Virus record (IMG/VR): IMGVR_UViG_3300027770_000019
Location: 1 to 30,440 of that record
Length of the DNA stretch: 30,440 nucleotides
Origin: a virus
Reading direction: 5' to 3' (one strand)
Shown piece after piece: positions 16,743 to 23,564 of the stretch. The number at the start of each line of letters is the position of its first letter. The first letter of the stretch is position 1. A program made the translations under genes and the position numbers. The notes under the pieces are model-generated. The model saw only the letters and a list, made by a program, of their open reading frames with translations. It was not told where the DNA came from and made no database searches.

Positions 16743-17246
16743 ATGGCAAAATATTTTTTACTTTTATTTTTGTTAACTTCTTGCTATTCAGTCAAGATAG
16801 CGAATAAGCAATTAAATAAGGCACAGGAAACCTATCCTGAAGCAACTGCAAAGAAATGTGCTTTGTGGTATCCATGCGAACCATTTAAAGCAGTTTCTGA
16901 TTCAAGTCAATACAAGTTATGGATTCAGCAAGTAGACAGCTTAAATCAGCTTAAAATAGACACCTTAATAAAGTTTGACACAGTTGTCAATATTAGACTT
17001 GTCACAGATTGTCAAAAGATAGTGACAAAGTACAGGGATGTGATACGTAAATATCCGATAATACACGATACAATATACAAAATAGATAATGCTAAATTAA
17101 TTAGTATTACTATTGAAAGGGATAATGCTCTAATAGATAGGGCAAAGTATGAGGTTAAGTATAAGGTATTTTTAAAAATTTCTTTTTGGTTATTATTATT
17201 TTTAATTTTATTCATAGCGTATGTTACCAAGCGTAAATTGTATTAA
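16743..17246 (+). CDS. Unimolecular spanin (u-spanin)
   Basis: This 167-aa protein has both ends of a u-spanin. Residues 1-14 are a lipoprotein signal with lipobox LLTSC (C14 lipidated, outer-membrane anchor) and residues about 144-161 are a single transmembrane helix (KISFWLLLFLILFIAYV) followed by basic KRKLY at the cytoplasmic side. The middle is periplasmic, with Asp/Lys-rich helical stretches. This is the topology of phage T1 gp11, which fuses the two membranes in the last lysis step. The gene precedes and overlaps the endolysin by 26 bases. Topology is seen directly; the function is by analogy. Confidence 0.75.
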   Translation: MAKYFLLLFLLTSCYSVKIANKQLNKAQETYPEATAKKCALWYPCEPFKAVSDSSQYKLWIQQVDSLNQLKIDTLIKFDTVVNIRLVTDCQKIVTKYRDVIRKYPIIHDTIYKIDNAKLISITIERDNALIDRAKYEVKYKVFLKISFWLLLFLILFIAYVTKRKLY

Positions 17247-17658
17247 TCTTATTAAGAAGTGGGAAGGTTGTAAGTTAGAAAGTTATAAATGCAGTGCAGG
17301 ACACTGGACCATTGGATTTGGTAACACCTTCTATGAAGATAATACTAAAGTAAAGCAAGGGGATAAGATAACACAAAAAAGAGCTGAAGCATTACTTGTT
17401 AATTTATTACCGAAGTTTGAAAGTATCGTGAATAAGAAAATAACTATATCTTTGAATCAGAATCAGTTTGATAGTTTAGTTTCTTATACATGGAATACAG
17501 GCGGTTCAAGTACTTTATTTAGTATGATTAATAGAAAGGCAAGTAATAAAGAAATAAGGGAATGGTTTGAAACTAAATATATTACAGCTGGAGAAAAGGT
17601 TTTACAGGGATTAGTGAATAGAAGAAAAGAAGAAGCAAACCTATACTTTACAATATGA
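17221..17658 (+). CDS. Endolysin, T4-type lysozyme (GH24)
   Basis: A 145-aa muramidase that cuts peptidoglycan. The active-site region is WEGCKLESYKCSAGHWTIGF: E15 matches T4 lysozyme E11, T30 matches T26, and the position of D20 is C24. The pattern E-8aa-[D/C]-5aa-T is known in phage lysozymes, so Cys here is a recognised variant. A C-terminal RRKEEANLYF motif is typical of the family. There is no signal peptide, so export relies on the holin-like proteins just upstream. It overlaps the next gene at ATGA. Confidence 0.9.
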   Translation: MLPSVNCINLIKKWEGCKLESYKCSAGHWTIGFGNTFYEDNTKVKQGDKITQKRAEALLVNLLPKFESIVNKKITISLNQNQFDSLVSYTWNTGGSSTLFSMINRKASNKEIREWFETKYITAGEKVLQGLVNRRKEEANLYFTI

Positions 17659-18401
17659 ATTTAAAACAAGTCAGAACAAACCGAAAACGTTTATTTTTTG
17701 ACATTGAAGTAAGTGCTAATATTGGGTTATTTTGGCAGTCAGGATTCAAACTGAACATTGGTCCTGAAAGCATTATTAAAGAAAGGGCTATCATGTGTAT
17801 TTGTTATAAGTGGGAAGATAGCAAAGAAGTACATTCTTTAGAATGGGATAGTAAGCAATGCGATAAAAAGCTATTAGAAAAGTTTGTAAAGATAGCAAAC
17901 GAAGCAGATGAACTGATAGGGCATAATGGGGATAGATTTGACTTAAGCTGGATAAGAACCAGGTGCTTATTCCACCGAATACAAATGTTTCCTAAATACG
18001 TTACCATTGATACATTAAAAATAAGTAGATCAAAGTTTAAATTCAATTCAAATAAGTTAGATTATATAGCTAAATTTCTAGGAGTAGGGCAAAAAATAAA
18101 AACCGACTACGGAATGTGGAAAGACATAATGCTCAATAAGTGTAAAGCATCCATGTCTAAAATGGTAAAGTACTGCAAGATGGATGTGATAGTATTGGAG
18201 AAAGTGTTTAAAGAATTATCATTGCATATTGAAGCTAAAACACATTATGGAGTTACCTTTGGGCAAGATAGGGGAAGCTGTCCTGAATGTGGCAGTGATG
18301 AAATAACAATAAATAAAAGAAGAACGAGCGCAACCGGAGTAAAGAAGGTGCAATACATCTGTAAGACTTGTTTTAAAACACATACAAAAACCGACAAATA
18401 A
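17655..18401 (+). CDS. DnaQ-like 3'-5' exonuclease with C-terminal zinc ribbon
   Basis: This 248-aa protein carries the three exonuclease motifs of the DEDD superfamily: FFDIE (14-18, D16 and E18), HNGDRFD (90-96, N91 and D96) and YCKMD (173-177, DEDDy type Y173-x3-D177). Residues 209-239 add a zinc ribbon, CPECGS with CKTC. There is no polymerase domain. Overlap with the lysozyme stop couples it to the lysis genes, an odd place for a replication or recombination nuclease. It could process ends for the ERF annealing protein or degrade host DNA. Confidence 0.8.
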   Translation: MNLKQVRTNRKRLFFDIEVSANIGLFWQSGFKLNIGPESIIKERAIMCICYKWEDSKEVHSLEWDSKQCDKKLLEKFVKIANEADELIGHNGDRFDLSWIRTRCLFHRIQMFPKYVTIDTLKISRSKFKFNSNKLDYIAKFLGVGQKIKTDYGMWKDIMLNKCKASMSKMVKYCKMDVIVLEKVFKELSLHIEAKTHYGVTFGQDRGSCPECGSDEITINKRRTSATGVKKVQYICKTCFKTHTKTDK

Positions 18402-18405
18402 AAAC

Positions 18406-18585
18406 ATGAGAAAAATAATTGACAGTCTATTGGCTGTATATCCAATGAGTGAGAGAATAGCATTATTAGAATCTATGTGTAAGCAATACCGTAGGCAAAA
18501 TTCTATAAGAATAAATGAAAAGCAAATGGGAAGGCGAGTAGATGAAGAACGACCTGATTTAGAAATACTTAAAAATCAAAACTAA
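18406..18585 (+). CDS. Hypothetical small protein (59 aa)
   Basis: Starts 4 bases after the exonuclease stop and shares one base with the next ATG (TAATG). Amphipathic and charged: MRKIIDSLLAVYP, then a run of Arg/Lys (YRRQNSIRINEKQ, about 28-40) and an acidic end. No motif recognised. The tight spacing on both sides supports it as a real gene. Confidence 0.6.
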   Translation: MRKIIDSLLAVYPMSERIALLESMCKQYRRQNSIRINEKQMGRRVDEERPDLEILKNQN

Positions 18586-18851
18586 TGGATGAAATTAAAG
18601 AACCTACTGAAGATGAAATAATCCAGGAAGAACAATTACTGCTTGAAGGCGAGGTTGAAATGACCACACGATCTGATTATATTAGTTGTGCTTTCTATGC
18701 TATTTCTGCTATTGAAGGAATGGACACTGGTATAATGAGTAAGGAAGGTGCAAGGCGAATTAAAAGAATATTACGAAAATCATTAAGAATAATTGATGAC
18801 TGCATAAATGAAATGCATGATGAATTGTTTGAAGAAGATACTGAAGATTAG
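18585..18851 (+). CDS. Hypothetical acidic protein (88 aa)
   Basis: Very acidic at both ends (EPTEDEIIQEEQLL at the start, ELFEEDTED at the end) with a short central helix pair (DYISCAFYAISAIEG, about 31-45) and a basic RRIKRILRK stretch. No known family is recognised. It is the last gene before a strong terminator. Confidence 0.65.
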   Translation: MDEIKEPTEDEIIQEEQLLLEGEVEMTTRSDYISCAFYAISAIEGMDTGIMSKEGARRIKRILRKSLRIIDDCINEMHDELFEEDTED

Positions 18852-18883
18852 GCGGGTTTTTTTCATAGGTTTTGTTTAGTTCC

Positions 18884-18914
18884 GGACTGAAGTTTCTACT
18901 TCGGTCCTTTTTTT
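18884..18914 (+). terminator. Rho-independent terminator closing the late block
   Basis: Nine-pair stem GGACTGAAG (18884-18892) / CTTCGGTCC (18899-18907), with one T-G pair, around TTTCTA, then T7. It separates the structural/lysis operon from the early operon. Bases 18915-19009 are AT-rich and show no gene. Confidence 0.9.
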
Positions 18915-19009
18915 ACCCTACTTTTAATATATTTCTTTTTATAATAACTCAATGTTTATATGACTTTCAGCTTATCAATAAAATTATTTTAAAAAAACTT
19001 TCAAAAATA

Positions 19010-19041
19010 TTTGTTTTAGAAGTCTAATGTATATATCTTTG
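19010..19041 (+). promoter_or_regulatory. Bacteroidetes-type promoter of the early operon
   Basis: TTTG at 19010-19013, then exactly 20 bases, then TATCTTTG at 19034-19041. Both boxes match the Bacteroidetes primary sigma factor consensus (TTTG, 19-21 bases, TAnnTTTG) without mismatch. Transcription is expected near 19048, leaving a short leader before the first ATG at 19082. The upstream region is strongly A/T-rich. Confidence 0.85.
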
Positions 19042-19081
19042 ATTTATCAAACTGAAACAATAACAATTAAAACTAAACAAA

Positions 19082-19294
19082 ATGACAAACACAATCACAA
19101 AAAGAGAACTTCACTTTCAATTATCTGAAATAGAAAATACTTCAGATGCTTTTAGTTTTGCAAAAAATTTAATGATTGCTTTAAAAAATAATATTATTAA
19201 TTATAATGAATATGATATGTTTAGTGGAGATTTATATTGGAAATGCTTAAATCGTAATATAAAAACTACTAACGAATGTGTTTCATTATTTTAA
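19082..19294 (+). CDS. First gene of the early operon (70 aa), unknown
   Basis: A 70-aa protein directly downstream of the consensus promoter, with an A-rich leader ending in AAACAAAATG. It is probably expressed at once on infection. Hydrophilic with helical ELHFQLSEIENT and an aromatic C-terminal part (YDMFSGDLYWK). A host-takeover or regulatory role would fit the position, but no motif supports it. Confidence 0.55.
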   Translation: MTNTITKRELHFQLSEIENTSDAFSFAKNLMIALKNNIINYNEYDMFSGDLYWKCLNRNIKTTNECVSLF

Positions 19295-19313
19295 ACTAAC
19301 CAAAGACGCTGGG

Positions 19314-19342
19314 GTGCGACAGACACAACGCACATTTTTTTA
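19314..19342 (+). terminator. Possible weak terminator / attenuator after the first early gene
   Basis: GTGCG (19314-19318) pairs with CGCAC (19329-19333), 10-base loop, then A and T8. A short stem, so it may only partly stop transcription, giving the first gene a higher dose than the following ones. Confidence 0.45.
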
Positions 19343-19359
19343 ACCTTAAAACTAAACAA

Positions 19360-19464
19360 ATGACAAAAATTAAATTTAAAATTGCTTTACTTATTTTAAC
19401 TTCAATTATCGTTACTACAGTAATTGGAGTTACACATTTATTTTACTTTATTTTTCACAACTAA
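19360..19464 (+). CDS. Single-span membrane protein (34 aa)
   Basis: A very small gene with a good A-rich start context (ACTAAACAAATG), the same as the neighbouring early genes. After MTKIKFK comes one hydrophobic helix (IALLILTSIIVTTVIGVTHL) and a short aromatic end. A small early membrane peptide; function unknown. Confidence 0.5.
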   Translation: MTKIKFKIALLILTSIIVTTVIGVTHLFYFIFHN

Positions 19465-19475
19465 ACTAAACAAAC

Positions 19476-19601
19476 ATGAAAGACGCTTGGGAATTATTAC
19501 TTGAATCTATTAGAACTTCTTCAGCTACGGCAAATGAAAAGATACTAATACTTGACAGCTTACAAAACTACATTTTATCACTTCAAAAACCTTTACAATG
19601 A
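19476..19601 (+). CDS. Hypothetical small protein (41 aa)
   Basis: Starts after AAACAAACATG and ends overlapping the next start (ATGA). Sequence MKDAWELLLESIRTSSATAN followed by a leucine-rich helix (ILILDSLQNYILSL). No family recognised. The overlap and shared start context support translation. Confidence 0.5.
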   Translation: MKDAWELLLESIRTSSATANEKILILDSLQNYILSLQKPLQ

Positions 19602-19759
19602 TTTTCTGCTTAATCTTTTTAGCCGCTGGAATATTCGCAACCTATTACTTAATCTATCAATTATCAGACTACAATGAACAAGACACGAATGATGAACAAG
19701 AAGAAGCACAGCAACCTTATAACTCTGCTTCTAGAATTATCAAAGAAAAATATAAATAG
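19598..19759 (+). CDS. Small membrane-anchored acidic protein (53 aa)
   Basis: ATG overlaps the preceding TGA. One N-terminal hydrophobic helix (IFCLIFLAAGIFATYYLIY, 2-20) and an acidic cytoplasmic or periplasmic tail (NEQDTNDEQEEAQQ). No motif recognised. Between this and the ERF gene (19760-19809) is a small inverted repeat TACTT-A-AAGTA at 19768-19778 that could be an operator. Confidence 0.5.
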   Translation: MIFCLIFLAAGIFATYYLIYQLSDYNEQDTNDEQEEAQQPYNSASRIIKEKYK

Positions 19760-19809
19760 ACAATACGTACTTAAAGTAGGACAATTAATTAACCATAAAC
19801 AAAACACAA

Positions 19810-20361
19810 ATGAACAAAAGTAACACAATCGGAAACCTTGCCAAAGCTTTGATAATATTCAAGCTTAAAGTAGATACCATTAAAAAGGATGCAAAGAATC
19901 CTTTCTTTAAATCTGCTTATGCTTCATTAAGTAACATCTTGGATGGGATTAACGAGCCATTGATTGAGTCAGGATTAGCTGTAACACAGTTTCCAAATGG
20001 CGATAATGGACTTACTTCAATCCTTATTCATGGCGAAAGCGGAGAATGGATAGAATGCAACTATGAAATGAAACCTGTAAAGGATGATCCACAAGGAAGG
20101 GGAAGCTGTTTAACCTATCAAAGAAGATATGCTTTAGCTGCTATCCTTACTTTAAACATTGATGAAGATGATGACGGAAACAAAGCTACCTACGGAAACG
20201 GTACACCTTCAGAACCTGAAAAGCCATGGTTAAATAAAGGAAGTGATACCTTTAACAAAGCAAAGGCAAAGCTTGACGCTGGAGAAACAACCATTGCTAA
20301 AATTAAATTAGTCTACAAGATATCTAAAGAAGTAGAAACATTATTAACAACTAAAAATTAA
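19810..20361 (+). CDS. erf: ERF-family single-strand annealing protein
   Basis: This 183-aa protein belongs to the ERF group of phage recombinases, which anneal complementary single strands in recombination-dependent replication. The N-terminal NPFFKSAYASLSNILDGI (about 29-46) and the diagnostic DPQGRGSCLTYQRRYALAAI (about 91-110) followed by an acidic DEDDDGN are typical. The C-terminal part is variable and shorter than in P22 Erf (204 aa). It lies at the start of the recombination/replication genes and could work with the DnaQ-like exonuclease and NinG. Confidence 0.9.
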   Translation: MNKSNTIGNLAKALIIFKLKVDTIKKDAKNPFFKSAYASLSNILDGINEPLIESGLAVTQFPNGDNGLTSILIHGESGEWIECNYEMKPVKDDPQGRGSCLTYQRRYALAAILTLNIDEDDDGNKATYGNGTPSEPEKPWLNKGSDTFNKAKAKLDAGETTIAKIKLVYKISKEVETLLTTKN

Positions 20362-20364
20362 ATT

Positions 20365-20826
20365 ATGCTACCAGTATTAACATCAGGTCTTACAAAGACA
20401 CAAATAAAAGTAATAGCTCAATCTTCAATTAATGAGCTTATGAGTAACGGAAGGATATTAGAAGCAGCTGAAGCACTTACAGTAATGGAAAACTTTATTA
20501 AAGAGGTTAGGTCCAGCAAAGAATTTACGGAATATGTAAGGGAAGAAGTAGGTAAGAATGGCAAAGACATAACTAATCCTTCAGGTGCTAAAATAGAACT
20601 AGCTGAAACAGGTACTAAATACGATTATAGCGGCTGCAATGATTCAGCACTTATAGAAGTAGAAAGTAATCTTGTTGAAATAGAAACGCTAATTTCTGAC
20701 CGTAAAGCATGGTTAAAAACAATTCCAGCAGAAGGCATGGAAGTTGTTATCGGTGATGAAATAGTTAGAGTGTACCCACCTACAAAAACATCTACTTCAT
20801 CATACAAAATAACATTAAGCAAATGA
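20365..20826 (+). CDS. Conserved hypothetical next to ERF (153 aa)
   Basis: Follows ERF by 3 bases. N-terminal half is helical (VMENFIKEVRSSKEFTEYVR, about 45-64), then a KIELAETGTKYDYSGCNDS segment (about 80-98) and a long helix with ESNLVEIETLISDRKAWL (about 104-121). Proteins with this layout often accompany ERF or RecT genes in Bacteroidetes phages and probably act in recombination. No enzymatic motif seen. Confidence 0.55.
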   Translation: MLPVLTSGLTKTQIKVIAQSSINELMSNGRILEAAEALTVMENFIKEVRSSKEFTEYVREEVGKNGKDITNPSGAKIELAETGTKYDYSGCNDSALIEVESNLVEIETLISDRKAWLKTIPAEGMEVVIGDEIVRVYPPTKTSTSSYKITLSK

Positions 20827-21053
20827 TATGGATGTATTTAAATACTGAAATCAAAGGAGCTGCAAGTCGCAAAGTATATGGAGTTAGAGGCGATAAGGTC
20901 GCTATATTAGATAACAATATAGAAATGCTACTTGTGCTCCATGAGTCAGGAATAAAGTTCCACATACAAAAAGAATTATTATCACACGAATTTATCCCAA
21001 AAGAAATAAAACATGAAACCAAAAATGAAAGCAAGTCCAAAAAAAGAGTTTAA
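20823..21053 (+). CDS. Hypothetical protein (76 aa), beta-rich start and lysine-rich tail
   Basis: ATG overlaps the preceding stop (ATGA). The first 60 residues look like a small beta fold (KVYGVRGDKVAILDNNIEML, about 17-36); the last 20 are Lys/Glu rich and overlap the next small gene. Function unknown. Confidence 0.6.
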   Translation: MIWMYLNTEIKGAASRKVYGVRGDKVAILDNNIEMLLVLHESGIKFHIQKELLSHEFIPKEIKHETKNESKSKKRV

Positions 21054-21180
21054 GCCAAAGCCATGGTTAGTAAAAGAACCAGGAGAAAAGAAAGTAATGA
21101 TCTACGGTTATGTTAAAGCTAAAAACAAAGCAATAGCAGAAACCACATTTAATGACCTTATAAACTTAAAGCAATGGTAA
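21013..21180 (+). CDS. Small basic protein (55 aa)
   Basis: Begins inside the preceding gene in another frame and ends overlapping the next start at ATGGTAA. Rich in Lys and Pro at the start (MKPKMKASPKKEFKPKPW), then a short folded-looking part (KKVMIYGYVKAKNKAIAET). A nucleic-acid-binding role would fit the charge but is unproven. Confidence 0.5.
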   Translation: MKPKMKASPKKEFKPKPWLVKEPGEKKVMIYGYVKAKNKAIAETTFNDLINLKQW

Positions 21181-21383
21181 GCTTAACTGATAAGAATAAA
21201 AGAATATTAGACCTTGCTAAAAGTGGAATAGATAGACACGACATAGCAGCTTCACTAGGTATAAGCTTTTACAGGGTTAATTTTATTTGTAGCCAATTAT
21301 CAGAATTTATTAATCCGGATATGTTCAATGTTAACGAAGTTGACTGTTGGTTATGTCCTGCAACAAATGAATATCATGATTAA
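21174..21383 (+). CDS. Small helix-turn-helix protein (69 aa)
   Basis: Residues about 8-42 (RILDLAKSGIDRHDIAASLG then ISFYRVNFICSQL) match a LuxR/sigma4-type helix-turn-helix. Possible early regulator. Two cysteines near the end (DCWLCP) could bind zinc. Overlaps its neighbours by a few bases, consistent with an operon. Confidence 0.6.
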   Translation: MVSLTDKNKRILDLAKSGIDRHDIAASLGISFYRVNFICSQLSEFINPDMFNVNEVDCWLCPATNEYHD

Positions 21384-21681
21384 ATTAAACGAAACTATCA
21401 AAATTAAAGTAAAAGATTTACTTGTTAGGCATCCACATTTAAGGGATTCAGATAATAAGTTAATAGCTTCTATTTGGTATAATGAAAGTGAAGAAAGCTT
21501 ACATAATATCACAGCTCATCAATTTCTTAAAAACTTTTGTGCTGGGTATCATTCAAGTCCTGAAAGCATTAGAAGGATAAGACAAAAGATACAGGAACAA
21601 GAAGTAGAATTAAGGGGTAAATCTTACAAGGAACGTAAAGAAAAATCATTAACAATTAAAAAACAAATTAAAACATTATGA
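21367..21681 (+). CDS. Conserved hypothetical (about 104 aa) preceding the DnaA-like gene
   Basis: Start set at ATG 21367; ATG 21376 is nearly equal, and an in-frame TTG/ATG upstream inside the previous gene is less likely. The core LLVRHPHLRDSDNKLIASIW is a common motif in small proteins of Bacteroidetes phage replication regions, and the C-terminal half is a basic helix (SIRRIRQKIQEQEVELRGK). Ends overlapping the next ATG. Probably a replication accessory or DNA-binding protein. Confidence 0.6.
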   Translation: MNIMIKLNETIKIKVKDLLVRHPHLRDSDNKLIASIWYNESEESLHNITAHQFLKNFCAGYHSSPESIRRIRQKIQEQEVELRGKSYKERKEKSLTIKKQIKTL

Positions 21682-22076
21682 ACGAATTAGCTGAATTTTG
21701 CTCACCTTGTGTAGATCATAGGATAGAAGTAAAAACTGAAATATTAAACAGTAATAAGATTATTAATAAGATATGCGATTTTTATAGTGCAAGTCCTTCG
21801 CTAGTTTTAGGACATTTAAGATATAAAAAACTTGTAGAAGCAAGGCATATAATAGCTCATGTATTAAGGCACGATAGGCATTTGGGCATGTCTTTAAAAA
21901 GTATAGCTTTTTTAATGAACCATAGGGATCATGCAACTATTATTCATGCTGTTAAAAAGATTAATAATTATTTAGAAGTAGATGAATTTTTTAGGGAAAA
22001 AGTAAAAAGTATCTATTTAATGGTATATGGTACTTTAAAATATTATCCACATTGGACTGAACAAACAGGATTTTAA
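21678..22076 (+). CDS. Stand-alone DnaA domain IV (DNA-binding) protein
   Basis: This 132-aa protein contains a DnaA C-terminal domain without the ATPase. The helix SLVLGHLRYKKLVEARHIIA (41-60) and the DnaA signature RDHATIIHAVKKI (83-95, equivalent to GRDHTTVLHACRKI of DnaA) are clear. In host DnaA this domain binds the 9-base DnaA box. A perfect box (TTATCCACA) lies inside the 3' end of this same gene at 22043-22051. It could mark the phage origin, load the host replisome, or autoregulate. Confidence 0.85.
   Translation: MNELAEFCSPCVDHRIEVKTEILNSNKIINKICDFYSASPSLVLGHLRYKKLVEARHIIAHVLRHDRHLGMSLKSIAFLMNHRDHATIIHAVKKINNYLEVDEFFREKVKSIYLMVYGTLKYYPHWTEQTGF
22043..22051 (+). promoter_or_regulatory. 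Perfect DnaA box
   Basis: TTATCCACA matches the strong DnaA box consensus 9 of 9. It lies in the last codons of the DnaA-domain gene, about 40 bases upstream of the predicted start of the 22093 transcript, where a bound protein would touch that promoter. Found once on inspection. Confidence 0.7.
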
Positions 22077-22078
22077 TG

Positions 22079-22086
22079 TATATTTG
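22079..22086 (+). promoter_or_regulatory. Promoter -7 box TATATTTG for the small RNA
   Basis: Exact match to TAnnTTTG. The -33 region is poor: the base positions 19-21 before it hold ACTG, so an activator may be needed. Predicted transcription start is 22091-22094, which coincides with the first base of the first hairpin. Confidence 0.6.
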
Positions 22087-22092
22087 CATACA

Positions 22093-22181
22093 ATTTCGTT
22101 TTGAAGTGGTAGTCAAACCGAAATATTTATTTCTAATTAAAGGGGATTGTTAATGCTACCACCATTGATAATCCCTTTTTT
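22093..22181 (+). ncRNA. Candidate two-hairpin RNA with complementary loops (sRNA or attenuator)
   Basis: Hairpin 1: 22093-22104 pairs with 22113-22124 (12 pairs, one mismatch at 22099/22118), 8-base loop AGTGGTAG. A 18-base AU-rich linker follows. Hairpin 2: GGGATTGTTAATG (22143-22155) pairs with CATTGATAATCCC (22163-22175) over 13 pairs (two G-U), 7-base loop CTACCAC, then U6: a terminator. Loop 1 GTGGTAG (22106-22112) is the exact complement of loop 2 CTACCAC (22156-22162). The predicted start, both hairpins and the terminator fit in about 89 nt. It may form a kissing loop, act as a free RNA, or attenuate the replication gene at 22187. Confidence 0.65.
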
Positions 22182-22186
22182 ATTTT

Positions 22187-22861
22187 ATGGCTAAAGATCC
22201 TGCATTTTTATTTTATTCAAATGATTTCCTTACTGGAACTTATTTAATGACTGATGAACAAGTTGGTAAATATATTAGGTTATTATGTTTACAACATCAA
22301 AAAGGTCCATTATCTGAAAAAGATATGTTGAACATATGTAAATCATATGATGAAGACATTTTCGCAAAATTTGAAATAATAGAAAATAAGTTTATAAATA
22401 AAAGATTATATGAAGAATCTGAAAAAAGGAAATCATATAGTGAAAGTAGAAAAAACAATAGAAAGAAAAAAGATATGATAAACATATCTGAATCATATGT
22501 TCAACATATGGAAAATGAAAATGAAAATGAAGATGTAATTATAAATAATAAAATTATAATAAAAAGTAAAAAATTTATTTCTTCAGATTTTAATGAATTA
22601 CCTGAACATTACACAAAATCTATAATTGAACAATTTAAAATTCAAAAACAAAAAACAATTACACAAAAGCAAATAACTGATATTTGGGAAGTATTTAAAA
22701 TTCAGAATCTAACAGGCGAAGAATTTTACACTTCAGAAAATAAAGTTTATCAGCATTTTATAAATTGGATTAAAAAACAAAACTTTGAAAATGGATCTAC
22801 AAAACCTACAGCAGAAGAAAAATTTAACTTCTACAAAAACTACTCCGATAGATTTGATTAG
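22187..22861 (+). CDS. Replication-associated protein (DUF1376-like start)
   Basis: 224-aa protein. The first about 60 residues (DPAFLFYSNDFLTGTYLMTD then KYIRLLCLQHQKGPL) match the start of phage replisome-organiser type proteins in which a winged-helix domain leads. The middle is highly charged, with ENENENED (about 108-115) encoded by a repeated GAAAAT, and a C-terminal helical part (QFKIQKQKTITQKQITDIWE) follows. The ATG lies 5 bases after the terminator T-run, so its expression probably depends on read-through of that hairpin. It likely helps initiate replication, perhaps with the next gene product. Confidence 0.6.
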   Translation: MAKDPAFLFYSNDFLTGTYLMTDEQVGKYIRLLCLQHQKGPLSEKDMLNICKSYDEDIFAKFEIIENKFINKRLYEESEKRKSYSESRKNNRKKKDMINISESYVQHMENENENEDVIINNKIIIKSKKFISSDFNELPEHYTKSIIEQFKIQKQKTITQKQITDIWEVFKIQNLTGEEFYTSENKVYQHFINWIKKQNFENGSTKPTAEEKFNFYKNYSDRFD

Positions 22862-23564
22862 GTCAGCTATTCAATCACAAAAACTATCTGAAGCAAGTGA
22901 TAAAGATTTATCAAAAAGATTTTCTTTAATATTTTGGATGATAGGGTTAAGAAATCATCATGTACCAACTGATGAACAAATGATTCTATTATTTCAATAC
23001 ATAAGAAAAAACTATCCTAACAGGTCAATAAATGAATTAACTTTAGCTTTTGACAAAGCAATAAATAATCAACTTGATGTTGAAGATTATAAACCTTATG
23101 ATCAGTTTACACTAGAATACTTTGTGCGAATATTCAACGCTTACCGGAAATGGTCAGCAATGATGCTAAAAGAATTTGAAAAACCAATAGAACAAAAAAC
23201 TTTACCTATGCCTGAAACAACAGTAAAAGAAATGCAAGAAGATATTAACGAATATTTAAGCAGAAAGGATTTAAACATAAATTTCACTCCGCCATACCTG
23301 TTTGACTATGCTGAAAGATTAGGATTAATAAAACTTTCTAAAGAAGAAAAGATTAACATCTATGAGAAAGCTGCAAGGTTCAGAAAGGAAACTTTATATG
23401 TTCAAGCTCAAAGTTTACGAAAAGAAGATATGATTGAATACAACCAGTTCTGTCAAATGTATGAAGGTGGAGCTAAAAACATCAAAGGAAACGAAGTTAA
23501 TTTACTAAAAAATTTAGCTAAAAAAATAGCTTTCATAGATTATGCAACGAGTAATAAACTTTAG
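22791..23564 (+). CDS. Conserved replication-region protein (257 aa), unknown function
   Basis: Start chosen at ATG 22791; a TTG lies 6 bases upstream in frame. It overlaps the preceding gene by 71 bases. The sequence SLIFWMIGLRNHHVPTDEQM (about 45-64) is followed by RIFNAYRKWSAMMLKEFEKP (about 110-129) and a lysine/glutamate-rich C-terminal helix. No Walker motif is visible, so it is not an ATPase. Position between the replisome-organiser-like gene and the PP-loop gene suggests a helicase loader or primase accessory role, but that is inference. Confidence 0.5.
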   Translation: MDLQNLQQKKNLTSTKTTPIDLIRSAIQSQKLSEASDKDLSKRFSLIFWMIGLRNHHVPTDEQMILLFQYIRKNYPNRSINELTLAFDKAINNQLDVEDYKPYDQFTLEYFVRIFNAYRKWSAMMLKEFEKPIEQKTLPMPETTVKEMQEDINEYLSRKDLNINFTPPYLFDYAERLGLIKLSKEEKINIYEKAARFRKETLYVQAQSLRKEDMIEYNQFCQMYEGGAKNIKGNEVNLLKNLAKKIAFIDYATSNKL

